Part shown: in pieces, positions 1 to 8,641 of the stretch
Position numbering within the stretch: the first letter of the stretch is position 1
How the letters are laid out: every line of letters begins with the position of its first letter
From: Aromatoleum bremense
GTDB taxonomy: Bacteria; Pseudomonadota; Gammaproteobacteria; Burkholderiales; Rhodocyclaceae
Length of the DNA stretch: 64,000 nt
Reading direction: 5' to 3'
Assembly: GCF_017894365.1 (NCBI RefSeq)
Contig: NZ_CP059467.1
Span: 1,922,001 to 1,986,000, forward strand
The notes under the pieces: model-generated
Database searches by the model: none
Told to the model about the DNA's origin: nothing
The model's input: only the letters and a program-made list of their open reading frames with translations
Translations under genes and position numbers: made by a program

Positions 1-238
1 CGCGATCCGTCAACGCTGCCGGCACCGCCATGGTGGCCGCTTCGTCGCGCTCGCGCGGCGCAGCTTCTTCGACCGGCGCAGCACTTTCGCCCGGCGGCAC
101 GGTTGCCCGCGGAATCTGCGCCGCCGGTTCCGGCACCTCCGGCGTCGTGACGGATTCGCCGCTCCCCTGCCCGGAACACGCGGCAATCGCGAAAGCCGCT
201 GCGACACCCGCAAGGACAGAAATTATCCGGAACTTCAT
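1..238 (-). CDS. Putative lipoprotein, 3' part outside the window
   Basis: Only the first 79 codons are visible, starting at the ATG whose complement ends at base 238. The N-terminus is a typical bacterial lipoprotein signal: charged MKFR, a hydrophobic stretch, then a lipobox ending AIAAC with the lipidated Cys at residue 21. After the Cys the chain is rich in Pro, Ala and Glu, as expected of an unstructured linker behind a lipid anchor. No domain is visible before the window edge, so function is unknown. It runs in the same direction as efp but lies beyond the efp terminator, so it probably has its own transcription unit. Confidence 0.6.
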   Translation of the reverse strand, partial: MKFRIISVLAGVAAAFAIAACSGQGSGESVTTPEVPEPAAQIPRATVPPGESAAPVEEAAPRERDEAATMAVPAALTDR

Positions 239-340
239 CGTTGCGCCTGGCCTGGATGCGTGGGCGTGAAAGTGTAGCGTGCCGGGCGTCCCGCGGGGGA
301 GCCGCACGCTTCGGTTCAGTTCGTCACGATGCGGAGCCGC

Positions 341-368
341 AAAAAATCGGGCCCCTGACGGGGCCCGG
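341..368 (-). terminator. Rho-independent terminator of efp
   Basis: On the minus strand a GC stem (GGGCCCC, loop GTCA at its base, GGGGCCC; bases 349-366) is followed by a run of six T (bases 346-341). It lies just after the efp stop codon. Confidence 0.8.
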
Positions 369-387
369 GCATGCGGCAAGGAACAGC

Positions 388-945
388 TTACTTGACGCGG
401 TTCTTGTACTCGTCGGTACGGGTATCGATTTCGATCTTGTCGCCGATCTCGACGAACGCCGGCACCGGCAATTCAAAGCCGCTGGCGATCTTCGCCGGTT
501 TCATGACCTTGCCGGAAGTATCGCCCTTGACGGCGGGTTCGGTGTAGATCACTTCGCGGACCACCGAATTCGGCAGGTCGACCGAAATCGCCTTGCCGTT
601 GTAGAACACGACTTCACACTGCAGCCCGTCTTCGAGGTACTTCAGCGCGTCGGTCATGTTCTCGGCTTCGACTTCGTACTGCTCGTAGTCGGCGTCCATG
701 AACACGTACATCGGATCGGCGAAGTACGAGTACGTGACTTCCTTCTTGTCGAGCTGGACGACTTCGAACTTGTCGTCGGCCTTGTACACCGACTCCGAAG
801 GCGCGCCGGTCAGGAGGTTCTTGAGTTTCATCTTCACGACCGCGGAGTTGCGGCCGGACTTGTTGTATTCGGCTTTCTGCACCACGAGCGGGTCGGCACC
901 CACCATGATGACGTTGCCGGAGCGAAGTTCCTGTGCGGTTTTCAT
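388..945 (-). CDS. efp: Elongation factor P
   Basis: EF-P binds the ribosome between the P and E sites and rescues stalling at polyproline stretches. The 185-residue length and the opening ([11 protein letters not shown]) are standard. The tip of domain I reads [13 protein letters not shown], placing Arg at position 32. In this subfamily Arg32 is mono-rhamnosylated by EarP, whereas enterobacterial EF-P carries a lysylated Lys. The earP gene lies 47 bp upstream on the same strand, so modifier and substrate are probably co-transcribed. A strong terminator follows the gene. Confidence 0.97.
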   Translation of the reverse strand: MKTAQELRSGNVIMVGADPLVVQKAEYNKSGRNSAVVKMKLKNLLTGAPSESVYKADDKFEVVQLDKKEVTYSYFADPMYVFMDADYEQYEVEAENMTDALKYLEDGLQCEVVFYNGKAISVDLPNSVVREVIYTEPAVKGDTSGKVMKPAKIASGFELPVPAFVEIGDKIEIDTRTDEYKNRVK

Positions 946-992
946 GCTGTTTCCTGTCGAACGGGTGCGGCCCGTAAATATTTAAAAACCGG

Positions 993-2156
993 TCATTTTA
1001 CTGCGTTCCGCGAAAATTGCACCAGCGACGAAGCCAGATCCGGCGCGCTCGCGAGCGCATGTGCCCAAGACCGGTTATGGGTGCCGATCGCAGGTAACGC
1101 GGCCTCGAACGGGCGCCACGCCGAGGCGATACCGCCCCATCCGTTCCACGCGCGCCAGAACTGCCTGATTGCCGCTGCCGCGGGGCGTTCCATCGTCGCC
1201 GTGTAGCGGTCGAGAAAAGCCTCGAGCTTGACCCGGTGGGCGTCCTGCTCCTGCCGGTAAATGTGCCAAACAAACGGTCGGCCGGCCCACTGCGCGCGGA
1301 CGAACGAGTCTTCGCCGCGGACGAAATTGACGTCGCACGCCCACAGCAGGCGGTCGTAACGCTCCTGGTCGACGAAGGGCAGGATGGCCGCAGTCAGCGC
1401 GCCTCTTTGACGGCACGCACCGGCTGCCGCCTCGTGTTCGCCGAAAAAACGCATCACGTCGCCGACGACGGGCCCTTCGGGCACGAGCAGCAGTACCGGC
1501 TCGTCGCCGTCCGCCCAGCGCGCGAGCAGCGCTGCCAGGGCGGGTTGCTCGTAGGCGAACAGCGATATCAGGCGCGTCCCCGGTCGCGGCGCCGCGACCC
1601 CCAGCGAGCGTAGCAGGGTCTCCTGCGCCGCCGACTGTGCCTGGAAACGGTCGCGTGCGTCGAGCAGGCCGCGTTCGCGCAACAGCCCTCCGGTGCGCGG
1701 CGAAAAACCCGGAAAGAAGAAATGCTTTACCAGCGGCAGGCGGGGATGCGGTGACGCCATGCGGTGGTAATCGCCGACCCAGCTTTCGGCCGACAGGTAT
1801 TCGAGATTGACCCACGGCGGCGGCGACGGGCGCGCGGCCATCGCCGCCAGATAACTTTCCGGCAGCTCGCAGCCGAACGCCTCGATGACCGCGGCCGCCG
1901 GCTCGACGGACGGAAAGTCGGGATCCCAGCGACGAATTTCGACGCCCCCGGCGAGGATTCGCCCGCCGACCGTCGAAGTCCCCGGGCACAGCCGCGAGAA
2001 TGCATCCAGGTCATCGATCCACAGGCGGACCGCGAGCCCATGATCGCCCGCAAGCCCTTTGGCCAGGCGCCAGCAGACACCGATATCCCCGAAGTTATCC
2101 ACAACCCGACAGAAGATGTCCCAGTCGAAAAGGCGGTTATCAGCGCAAACGTTCAT
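993..2156 (-). CDS. earP: EF-P arginine-32 rhamnosyl-transferase EarP
   Basis: EarP (DUF2331 family) transfers rhamnose from dTDP-beta-L-rhamnose to Arg32 of EF-P. The N-terminal family signature WDIFCRVVDNFGDIG is present and includes the two Asp (residues 20 and 24 here) matching those needed for activity in studied EarP proteins. The chosen start, MNVCADNR at 2156, gives 387 residues, near the family norm. A longer reading frame to 2246 adds 30 residues without family character. It is transcribed ahead of efp. Its first codons contain a perfect TTATCCACA sequence (2095-2103) that encodes part of the conserved VDN motif. Confidence 0.93.
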   Translation of the reverse strand: MNVCADNRLFDWDIFCRVVDNFGDIGVCWRLAKGLAGDHGLAVRLWIDDLDAFSRLCPGTSTVGGRILAGGVEIRRWDPDFPSVEPAAAVIEAFGCELPESYLAAMAARPSPPPWVNLEYLSAESWVGDYHRMASPHPRLPLVKHFFFPGFSPRTGGLLRERGLLDARDRFQAQSAAQETLLRSLGVAAPRPGTRLISLFAYEQPALAALLARWADGDEPVLLLVPEGPVVGDVMRFFGEHEAAAGACRQRGALTAAILPFVDQERYDRLLWACDVNFVRGEDSFVRAQWAGRPFVWHIYRQEQDAHRVKLEAFLDRYTATMERPAAAAIRQFWRAWNGWGGIASAWRPFEAALPAIGTHNRSWAHALASAPDLASSLVQFSRNAVK

Positions 2157-2557
2157 TTTGGTGGACAAGTACAGGGAACAAGCGTGAATGCATTGTGGGA
2201 AAAGGCCTTCAACGGCGGAAGTCCAAAATTCGACCACAATCCGCACACAGGTGAACAGCAGGTTTATCTACGGCTTTGTCCCGCGCCGAATCGCAAGGAA
2301 CTGCTGGAGAAAGCTGACTTATCCACAGAAAAACGGGCACTGTATACTTCTTTATCTTTAATTAATCTTAAAAAACAGAAGAACAAAAACACGAACCTGC
2401 GAAATGCGGCAAAGGAAAACCCGCAGCGACTCCGAACCTTGGTGAAACCGCTTCGACCGGCGCTGGACGGCGCCCGGACTCTGCTGTACAAAGCGTCTTC
2501 AGCCAGGGGGAAAAAGGTTTGGCAGACAGGTCGCCGGGACTTGCCGATGAGGTTTTT
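2157..2557. other. 400-bp non-coding region with DnaA-box-like sites and an AT-rich patch
   Basis: No credible gene is seen between earP and rsuA; the short open frames here lack family character and good start sites. A perfect DnaA box TTATCCACA lies at 2319-2327. Looser matches occur at 2160-2168 (complement TTGTCCACC), 2194-2202 (complement TTTCCCACA) and 2264-2272 (TTATCTACG). A second perfect box at 2095-2103 is inside earP. About 17 bp after the 2319 box comes a stretch of roughly 50 bp (2344-2392) that is about 80% A+T, far above its surroundings. This layout resembles a bacterial replication origin, but dnaA is not nearby. The earP promoter should also lie here. Confidence 0.45.
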
Positions 2558-3277
2558 TCAGTCTGCAGTGGTATCGAAATCGGTCAACCGGGCGAAATCG
2601 CCGTCGTCCAGCCAGCGCCACTGGCCGGGGGCGAGGTCGTCGGGCAGCATCAGGCCGCCGATGCCGCTGCGGTGCAGCGACTCGACGCGATTGCCGGCGG
2701 CAGCGACCATGCGCTTGACTTGGTGGTACTTGCCTTCGGTGATCGTCAGCTTTAGACTCCGCTCCCCCGTTCGTTCGCAAGCCGCCGCTGCGACCGGCTC
2801 GGGGTCGTCGTGAAGCTGCACGCCGGCGAGCAGCGCCTGGGTCATCGTCTCGCTGACGGGGTGACGCACGACGACTTCATAGATTTTCGGCACGCGTTTC
2901 CTGCCGGCGCTCCAGACGTGGATGAACTGTCCGTCGTCGGACAGCAGCAGCAGGCCGGTGGTGTCCTGGTCCAGCCTGCCGATCGCCTGGACGCCACGGT
3001 TCACCAGCGGTTCCGGCAATAGCGCGAACACCGAAGCATGGAACTGCGGCTGGCGCGAGCACTCGTAACCGGAGGGTTTGTGCAGCATCAGGTAGGCCTT
3101 GTCGCGAAACCGGCAGGTCTCGCGATCGACCGTGAAGACCAGGTCTTCGGCCGGAAAATCGGCAAAGGGGTTGTCCTGGACCTGGCCGGAAATCGTCACG
3201 CGGCCGGCGCGGATCAGGGCGCGGCAAACCTTGCGGCTGCCGAAGCCCTGGGAGTGGAGAATTCGTTCGATATGCAT
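2558..3277 (-). CDS. rsuA: 16S rRNA pseudouridine(516) synthase RsuA
   Basis: The protein (239 residues) has an N-terminal S4-like RNA-binding segment (about 1-50: ILHSQGFGSRKVCRALIRAG) and an RsuA/RluB-type catalytic domain. The catalytic motif GRLDQDTTGLLLLSDDG holds the nucleophilic Asp, and KYHQVKRMVAAAGNRV near the C-terminus is the usual closing motif. RsuA makes pseudouridine 516 in 16S rRNA. RluB/RluE/RluF relatives are hard to exclude by eye, but the short length and single S4-catalytic layout favour RsuA. It is divergent from the AtaL-like gene at 3336. Confidence 0.85.
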   Translation of the reverse strand: MHIERILHSQGFGSRKVCRALIRAGRVTISGQVQDNPFADFPAEDLVFTVDRETCRFRDKAYLMLHKPSGYECSRQPQFHASVFALLPEPLVNRGVQAIGRLDQDTTGLLLLSDDGQFIHVWSAGRKRVPKIYEVVVRHPVSETMTQALLAGVQLHDDPEPVAAAACERTGERSLKLTITEGKYHQVKRMVAAAGNRVESLHRSGIGGLMLPDDLAPGQWRWLDDGDFARLTDFDTTAD

Positions 3278-3335
3278 CGGTGGATGCTAACCGAAGCGCG
3301 TTAGACTGTTGCCCCCCGCGGTACCGGAGTGGAGT

Positions 3336-3806
3336 GTGAACTTTGAACATGTGGTGGTGGTGAATGACCCCGCCGACCCCCTGCTCACCGAGCTGAATCG
3401 CGAAGAAGTGTGGTTCGGGCTGCTGTGCCGGGCCGAGGATGCGCGGCCGTTCCTGCCCGGCCTCGAGGCGTGCACGATTGTCGAGCGGAGCACGAACGAG
3501 CTCGTGCGGGAACTGCGGTTCGGCAGCGCGCTGGTTCGCGACCGGGTCACGCTGATGCCCATGGAATCAATCTGCTTCGAGTCCGAGCGCACTGCGAGCC
3601 ATCCGGGAGGCAGCCTGACGATCGCGATCGAGGAGCCGGCCGAGGGCGTCCTCGTGCTGCGTTTCCGCTACCTGACGACCTTGCCCGAAGAGGCGGGAAG
3701 TCCGGACCGGGCCTACGCCGAATATGTCAAGGCCGCCTATCATCAATCGGACCTCGACACCGTTCGCGTGATCCGCATGATTGCCGAGTCAGGGCGCATC
3801 CAGTAA
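3336..3806 (+). CDS. AtaL-like START-fold protein (DUF1857 family)
   Basis: A GTG start at 3336 is preceded by GGAG at a good distance (3326-3329) and gives VNFEHVVVVNDP, matching the usual family N-terminus; an upstream TTG at 3309 is less likely. The 156-residue protein reads as a member of the DUF1857/AtaL-like group of START/SRPBCC folds (REEVWFGLLCRAE, then RTASHPGGSLTI and LRFRYLTTLPE). Such small helix-grip proteins bind hydrophobic ligands, but no ligand is known for this group. It is a monocistron upstream of rdgC. Confidence 0.75.
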   Translation: MNFEHVVVVNDPADPLLTELNREEVWFGLLCRAEDARPFLPGLEACTIVERSTNELVRELRFGSALVRDRVTLMPMESICFESERTASHPGGSLTIAIEEPAEGVLVLRFRYLTTLPEEAGSPDRAYAEYVKAAYHQSDLDTVRVIRMIAESGRIQ

Positions 3807-3881
3807 TCCTTCGTCATGCGCCGCATCGCTACGATGGCGCCGGCGCGACCGTCAGATCATCGAAAATCCGGAAAAATATTC

Positions 3882-4817
3882 ATGTGGTTCAAGAACCTGC
3901 AGGTTTATCGCCTTCCCGTCGGCTGGGACATCAGCGCCGAGACGCTCGAGGACCAGCTCGCCCGCAAGCGTTTCGTGCCGTGCGGCAGCCAGGACCAGGA
4001 AACCCGTGGCTGGGTGTCGCCGACCGGTGACGAATTCCTGCTGCACCGCGTCGGCGGGCAGTGGCTGATCGCGCTCGGCCTGGAGCAGAAGCTGCTGCCG
4101 TCGTCGGTGGTCAAGCAGGAGGCCGAAGAGCGCGCCGAGGACATCGCCGCGCGCCAGGGCTACAAGCTCGGTCGCAAGCAGATGAAGGACCTGCGCGAAC
4201 AGGTAATGCAGGAACTGCTGCCGCGGGCCTTCACGCGGCGCCGCAAGGTCTTCGCGTGGATCGACCCTATTGGGGGGTGGCTCGGCATCGATGCGCCGAG
4301 CCAGGCCCGCGCGGAGGACGTGCTGGAGGCATTGCGCCAGTCTCTCGATGCACTCCCGCTCGGTTTGCTGCGCACCGAGCGCTCGCCGACCAGCGCGATG
4401 GCCGACTGGCTCGCCGGCGGCGAAGCGCCGGCCGGGTTCACGATCGACCAGGATTGCGAGCTGCGCTCGGTCAGCGAGGACAAGGCGGCGGTGCGCTACG
4501 TCCGTCACCCGCTCGAAGGTGATGAAGTTCGCGGCCACCTCGCGGCCGGCAAGCTGCCGACCCGCCTCGCGCTGACGTTCGACGATCGCGTCAGCTTCGT
4601 GCTGAGCGAGAAGCTCGAGATCAAGCGCGTCGATTTCCTCGACGTCGTCAAGGAAAAGCTCGACGAGCAGGGGGCAGACGACGCGCGCGCGCTGTTCGAC
4701 GGCGGTTTCGCGCTGATGACTGGAGAATTCGGCCGATTGCTGCCGGCACTCATCGAAGCACTGGGCGGCGAACTGAACGCCGGGGCGACCGGCGTCGAAC
4801 TGCGACCGGCGGCGTGA
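3882..4817 (+). CDS. rdgC: Recombination-associated protein RdgC
   Basis: RdgC is a ring-shaped dimer that binds double-stranded DNA and limits RecA filament activity. The start MWFKNLQVYRLP at 3882 is the conserved N-terminus; longer upstream frames lack homology character. The 311-residue product contains the typical segments RGWVSPTGDEFLLH, EQKLLPSSVVKQE, GRKQMKDLREQV, LLPRAFTRRRKVFAWIDP and MADWLAGGEAPAGFTID. It ends 15 bp from the convergent signalling gene at 4833. Confidence 0.96.
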   Translation: MWFKNLQVYRLPVGWDISAETLEDQLARKRFVPCGSQDQETRGWVSPTGDEFLLHRVGGQWLIALGLEQKLLPSSVVKQEAEERAEDIAARQGYKLGRKQMKDLREQVMQELLPRAFTRRRKVFAWIDPIGGWLGIDAPSQARAEDVLEALRQSLDALPLGLLRTERSPTSAMADWLAGGEAPAGFTIDQDCELRSVSEDKAAVRYVRHPLEGDEVRGHLAAGKLPTRLALTFDDRVSFVLSEKLEIKRVDFLDVVKEKLDEQGADDARALFDGGFALMTGEFGRLLPALIEALGGELNAGATGVELRPAA

Positions 4818-4832
4818 CCGGCGACGGCGCGG

Positions 4833-7800
4833 CTAGCGGGCCTGTTGTGCGAGCAGCTGCGCGAAATCCTCGGCCGACAGCGGGCGGCTGAACAGGTAGC
4901 CCTGGTACGCGTCGCAGCCCTGCTCGGTGAGGAACGCGAGCTGCGCGTCGGTTTCAACGCCCTCGGCGAGCACCTTGATGTTGAGCTTGCGCGCCAGCGC
5001 GATGATCCCGGCGGTGATCTCCATGTCGTTGCGGTCATTGGGGATGTGGCGGATGAAGCCCTGATCGATCTTCAGCATTTCGATCGGGAAGTTCTTCAGG
5101 TACGCGAGTGACGAGTAGCCGGTGCCGAAATCGTCGATCGCCAGCCGCATCCCCATCGACTTGAGCAGGCCAAGACGCTGCTCGGCCTGGGCTTCGTGCC
5201 CCATGATCATGCTCTCGGTGAGTTCGAACTCGAGACATTCCGGCGGCAGCCCGGTGCGTTCGAGGATCGCCGCGATGCGGTCCGGCAGCTCGGCCTGCCA
5301 CAGCTGGCGCGCCGACAGATTCACCGCCACCACCAACGGCGCGAGGCCCGCGTCGCGCCATTGACGCGCCTGCCGGCAGGCGGTCTCGAGCACCCATTCG
5401 CCCAGCGGCACGATCAGGCCGCTTTCCTCGGCGAAAGGGATGAAGCGGTTCGGCGACACCGCGCCTTCTTCCGCATCGGGCCAGCGCACCAGGGCTTCGC
5501 AGCCCACCACGCGGCCGCTGAAGATGTCGATTTGCGGCTGGTAATGGACCACGAACGCCTGCTGCTCGAGCGCGACGCGCAGGCGGCGCTCGAGGTCCAC
5601 GTGCCGCTGCGCCGCTTGGCTCAGCGCCTCGGTGAAGAAGCGGAAGGTATTGCGTCCCTGCACCTTGGCCTGGTTCAGCGCGGCGTCGGCGTGCTGGATC
5701 AGTTCGGCGGCGCTCGTGCCGTCCTGCGGATAGAGGCTGATGCCGACGCTCGCGCCGACATACACGACCTCGCCGTCGGGCAGCGAGAACGGTTCGCGCA
5801 TCAGGTCGATCAGGTTCTGCGCGACGCTGGCCGATTCGTCGGGTTTCCTGAGGTTGTCGATGATGACGAGGAACTCGTCGCCGCCCCAGCGCGCCAGCGT
5901 GTCCTCCGGTCGCAGCCGCGTGCGCAGGCGCCACGAGATTGCGACCAGCAGCTCGTCTCCGCTGGCGTGGCCGAGGCTGTCGTTGATGTTCTTGAAGCGG
6001 TCCAGGTCGACGAACAGCACGCCGAGGCCGAGCTGCTGGCGGCCGGCCTGCTCGATCGCGTGTTCGAGGCGCGACTGCACCAGCAGGCGGTTCGGCAGGT
6101 CGGTCAGCGGGTCGTAATGCGCGAGGCGCTCGAGCTGGGCTTGGGACTGCTTCAACTGGCTGATGTCGGTCATCACGCCGACGTAGCGGACCGGGCTGTG
6201 GTCCTCGCCGTAGACGGTGCTGACGCTCAACCACTGCGGATAAAGCTCGCCGTTCTTGCGCCGGTTCCAGATCTCGCCCTGCCAGTGGCCGGTGCGCGCC
6301 ACCGCGTTCCACAGCTGGCGGTAGAACCCGTCGTCCTGCAGGCCGGATTTGAGCATGCCGGGAGTTTTCCCGAGCGCTTCCTCTTCGGAGAAGCCGGTGA
6401 TTTCGCACCACGCCCGATTGACGCTGACGATGCGCTGCGACAGGTCGGTGACCATCACGCCGTCACGCGTGCTCTCGATGACCGCCGCCGTCTGGCGCAA
6501 CGCTGCCAGGACGCGGAATTTTCGCACCGCGAGCGACGTCAGGGCCGAGAATTCGCCAATCAGTTCGACTATCGCCGGGTCGACGGGGCGCGGCCGGTAG
6601 AAATAGACAGCGAAGGCGCCGAGCAGCTTGCCGCCGTCGTCGCGGAACGGGAAGGACCAGCAGGCACGAAAATTCGCCCTGCGTGCGAAGTCGTGATAAG
6701 CGTCCCAGTCCGGATCGGCGAACACGTCTTCGGTGAACACCGGTTCGCCGCGGGCCATCGCGGTGCCGCAGGACCCCTGTCCTTCCGCCACGTCGAGGTT
6801 TTCCACCGCGTCGACGTAAAAGGCGGGGAGGCTCGGCGCGGCGCCATGGACGAGGCGGGTACCCGATTCGTCGAGGAGCAGGATCGAGACGCGCATTTCC
6901 GGTGCCAGGCTTTCGAGCCGCCGCGCGACATCGTCAAGGATCACCGGCAGCGGATCGTCGCTGACCAGCCGGTTCAGCACAGCGCTGCGCGCGGCTTGCA
7001 GCAGCTCGGTCTGCTTCTGCGCCGTGATCTCGGTCCAGGTGCCGACCACTTCGACCGCCGCGCCGCTGTCGTCACGCAGGACGCGCGAGTCGTCGCGGAT
7101 CCAGATCGCCTGCTCCTTGCCGCTGAGCAGGCGGTATTCGTAGCTGCGATGCCCTTCGCGCAGCAGTGCCGTCTGGGTCGCGACCCACGCCGCACGGTCG
7201 TCCGGATGCACGTGCGCGAGCCACCAGCCCGGTGAAAGGGCATCCGCGGGGGGGACGCCGAGGATCGACATGATGTTGTCGCTGACCCAGCTTGCCTGCG
7301 CCTTGCCGTCGTCGCGGATCTGCAGCGTGTAGAGCACCGTCGGGCTCGCCGACAGCAGGTGCGCGAGATGGGCCGTGGTCGCCCGCAGTTCGGCCCGTTC
7401 GTGGATCAGTTCGGCGCGCTCGCGCACTTTTTCCAGCGTCGCCGGCAGCACGTGCAGGTAGCCGGGGTATTTCGCGATGAAATCATCGACGCCCAGTTCC
7501 ATCGTCCGCGCGACGAGGTCTTCGCCGTCGTGGGCGGAGATCAACACGATCGGCAGGGCGAGGCGGTGCTGGTGCCGCACGATGCGCGCGAGTTCCAGGC
7601 CGTCGAAGCTGCAGGCGGCGTGATCGAACAGCAGCACGTCGAAGTCGGACGCCGCGTCGGGACCGGCCGGCAGGCGTGCCAGCACTTCGGGGGCGCTCGC
7701 CGCAATGGTCAGGCGGATCTGTGGCGCATAGTGCGCGAGGTGGCGCTGGGTTCGCAGCGCCTCGAGTTCGTCATGTTCGCCATACAGCACGCGCAGCGGG

Positions 7801-8198
7801 CGGGTGCGCCGCGCAGCCGGATCGCGAAATCGCGCCAGTGCGCCGCGCAGCGTGGTGGGCAGCTGTTCGAGATAGTCGTCGCGCTTGACCTGGTATGCAT
7901 CCGCGCCGGCTTTCAACGCCGCCATTGCTGCCTCGTGGTTGCCTGCGCCGGTCAGGACGACCACCGCGACCGGCAGATGATTCATGCGCACGTGCGCAAG
8001 CAGTTCGAGGCCGCTGCCGTCGGGGAGATGGAGGTCCGACAGCACGACGTCGAACGGCGGCGGTTGCGCGGCGAGGCGGGACAGCCCGCGCTGCAGCGTC
8101 GTGACCACTTCCAGCGCGATATCGGGAGCCCGCTGCGCGAGCTTGCGCCGCGCGAGATCCGCATCCGCTTCGGAGTCCTCGATGTAGAGGACGCGCAT
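4833..8198 (-). CDS. REC-REC-PAS-GAF-PAS-GGDEF-EAL c-di-GMP signalling protein
   Basis: The start at 8198 (MRVLYIEDSEADAD) follows a good GAGGTGAAG ribosome site and gives 1121 residues. In order: REC1 (about 1-130, acceptor D55 in VVLSDLHLPD), REC2 (about 135-255, Asp in LLFDHA, Lys in FIAKYP), PAS (about 275-385), GAF (about 405-555), PAS (about 565-685), GGDEF (about 695-855) and EAL (about 875-1110). The GGDEF signature is intact near residue 772, with an inhibitory-site RPED five residues before it. The EAL domain keeps EAL, VNLSARQ, ELTES, IDDFGTGYSS, LKIDQ and AEGVET. Both c-di-GMP synthesis and breakdown therefore look chemically possible. No membrane segment is seen. It is the last gene of the four-gene operon, 5 bp after the response regulator. 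Confidence 0.92.
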   Translation of the reverse strand: MRVLYIEDSEADADLARRKLAQRAPDIALEVVTTLQRGLSRLAAQPPPFDVVLSDLHLPDGSGLELLAHVRMNHLPVAVVVLTGAGNHEAAMAALKAGADAYQVKRDDYLEQLPTTLRGALARFRDPAARRTRPLRVLYGEHDELEALRTQRHLAHYAPQIRLTIAASAPEVLARLPAGPDAASDFDVLLFDHAACSFDGLELARIVRHQHRLALPIVLISAHDGEDLVARTMELGVDDFIAKYPGYLHVLPATLEKVRERAELIHERAELRATTAHLAHLLSASPTVLYTLQIRDDGKAQASWVSDNIMSILGVPPADALSPGWWLAHVHPDDRAAWVATQTALLREGHRSYEYRLLSGKEQAIWIRDDSRVLRDDSGAAVEVVGTWTEITAQKQTELLQAARSAVLNRLVSDDPLPVILDDVARRLESLAPEMRVSILLLDESGTRLVHGAAPSLPAFYVDAVENLDVAEGQGSCGTAMARGEPVFTEDVFADPDWDAYHDFARRANFRACWSFPFRDDGGKLLGAFAVYFYRPRPVDPAIVELIGEFSALTSLAVRKFRVLAALRQTAAVIESTRDGVMVTDLSQRIVSVNRAWCEITGFSEEEALGKTPGMLKSGLQDDGFYRQLWNAVARTGHWQGEIWNRRKNGELYPQWLSVSTVYGEDHSPVRYVGVMTDISQLKQSQAQLERLAHYDPLTDLPNRLLVQSRLEHAIEQAGRQQLGLGVLFVDLDRFKNINDSLGHASGDELLVAISWRLRTRLRPEDTLARWGGDEFLVIIDNLRKPDESASVAQNLIDLMREPFSLPDGEVVYVGASVGISLYPQDGTSAAELIQHADAALNQAKVQGRNTFRFFTEALSQAAQRHVDLERRLRVALEQQAFVVHYQPQIDIFSGRVVGCEALVRWPDAEEGAVSPNRFIPFAEESGLIVPLGEWVLETACRQARQWRDAGLAPLVVAVNLSARQLWQAELPDRIAAILERTGLPPECLEFELTESMIMGHEAQAEQRLGLLKSMGMRLAIDDFGTGYSSLAYLKNFPIEMLKIDQGFIRHIPNDRNDMEITAGIIALARKLNIKVLAEGVETDAQLAFLTEQGCDAYQGYLFSRPLSAEDFAQLLAQQAR

Positions 8199-8203
8199 CG
8201 TCT

Positions 8204-8641
8204 TCACCTCTGGCTGTGGTTCAAGGTGCACCAGTACAGCTTGATCTGCTCGGCCACCGCGATGAATTTGCCGAAATCGATCGGTTTGACGATGTAGGAA
8301 TTCACGCCGGCATCGTAAGCCGTCCTGACATCCTCGTCTTCGGCCGACGAGGTCAGCATCACCACCGGGATGCGCCGGAAGCGCTCGTGCGTCTTGAGCT
8401 TTTGCAGCACTTCGAGGCCGCTGACGCGCGGCAGCTTGTTGTCGAGCAGGATCACCGCCGGCGTCGGGTGGCCGCTTTCCCAGCGCGGCAGGAAGGCGAG
8501 CGCCTCTTCGCCGTCGCGTGCAACCTCGATCGCGATCGGGCTGGAGCGGTCGCGGCGCGCGAAGGCGCGCAGCGCGAGATCGAGGTCGACGTTGTTGTCC
8601 TCGACGAGGAGGATCGGGCCGGAAACGGCTTCAGTGGTCAT
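8204..8641 (-). CDS. Single-domain response regulator (Rcp1-like)
   Basis: A 145-residue stand-alone receiver domain: acidic LLVEDN near residue 15, phospho-acceptor D67 in VILLDNKLP, a T/S in VVMLTSS and a Lys in YIVKP. There is no output domain. The insert GEEALAFLPRWESGHPTP is typical of the Rcp1-type receivers that partner phytochrome-like kinases. Its start overlaps the stop of the upstream kinase by 4 bp, so the kinase is the obvious phosphodonor. It may relay phosphate to the REC domains of the next gene. Confidence 0.93.
   Translation of the reverse strand: MTTEAVSGPILLVEDNNVDLDLALRAFARRDRSSPIAIEVARDGEEALAFLPRWESGHPTPAVILLDNKLPRVSGLEVLQKLKTHERFRRIPVVMLTSSAEDEDVRTAYDAGVNSYIVKPIDFGKFIAVAEQIKLYWCTLNHSQR

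Noticed and set aside
2264..2491. 75-codon minus-strand frame in the earP-rsuA gap
   Set aside because: Phe/Leu/Arg-rich, no family character, no ribosome site; it owes its length to the AT-rich patch.
1764..2813. 349-codon plus-strand frame across earP start, the DnaA-box region and rsuA end
   Set aside because: It overlaps two well supported genes, has no recognisable content, and crosses the AT-rich patch with abrupt composition change.
5196..7235. 679-codon plus-strand frame inside the GGDEF-EAL gene
   Set aside because: Shadow of the long signalling gene whose catalytic motifs are clear on the minus strand.
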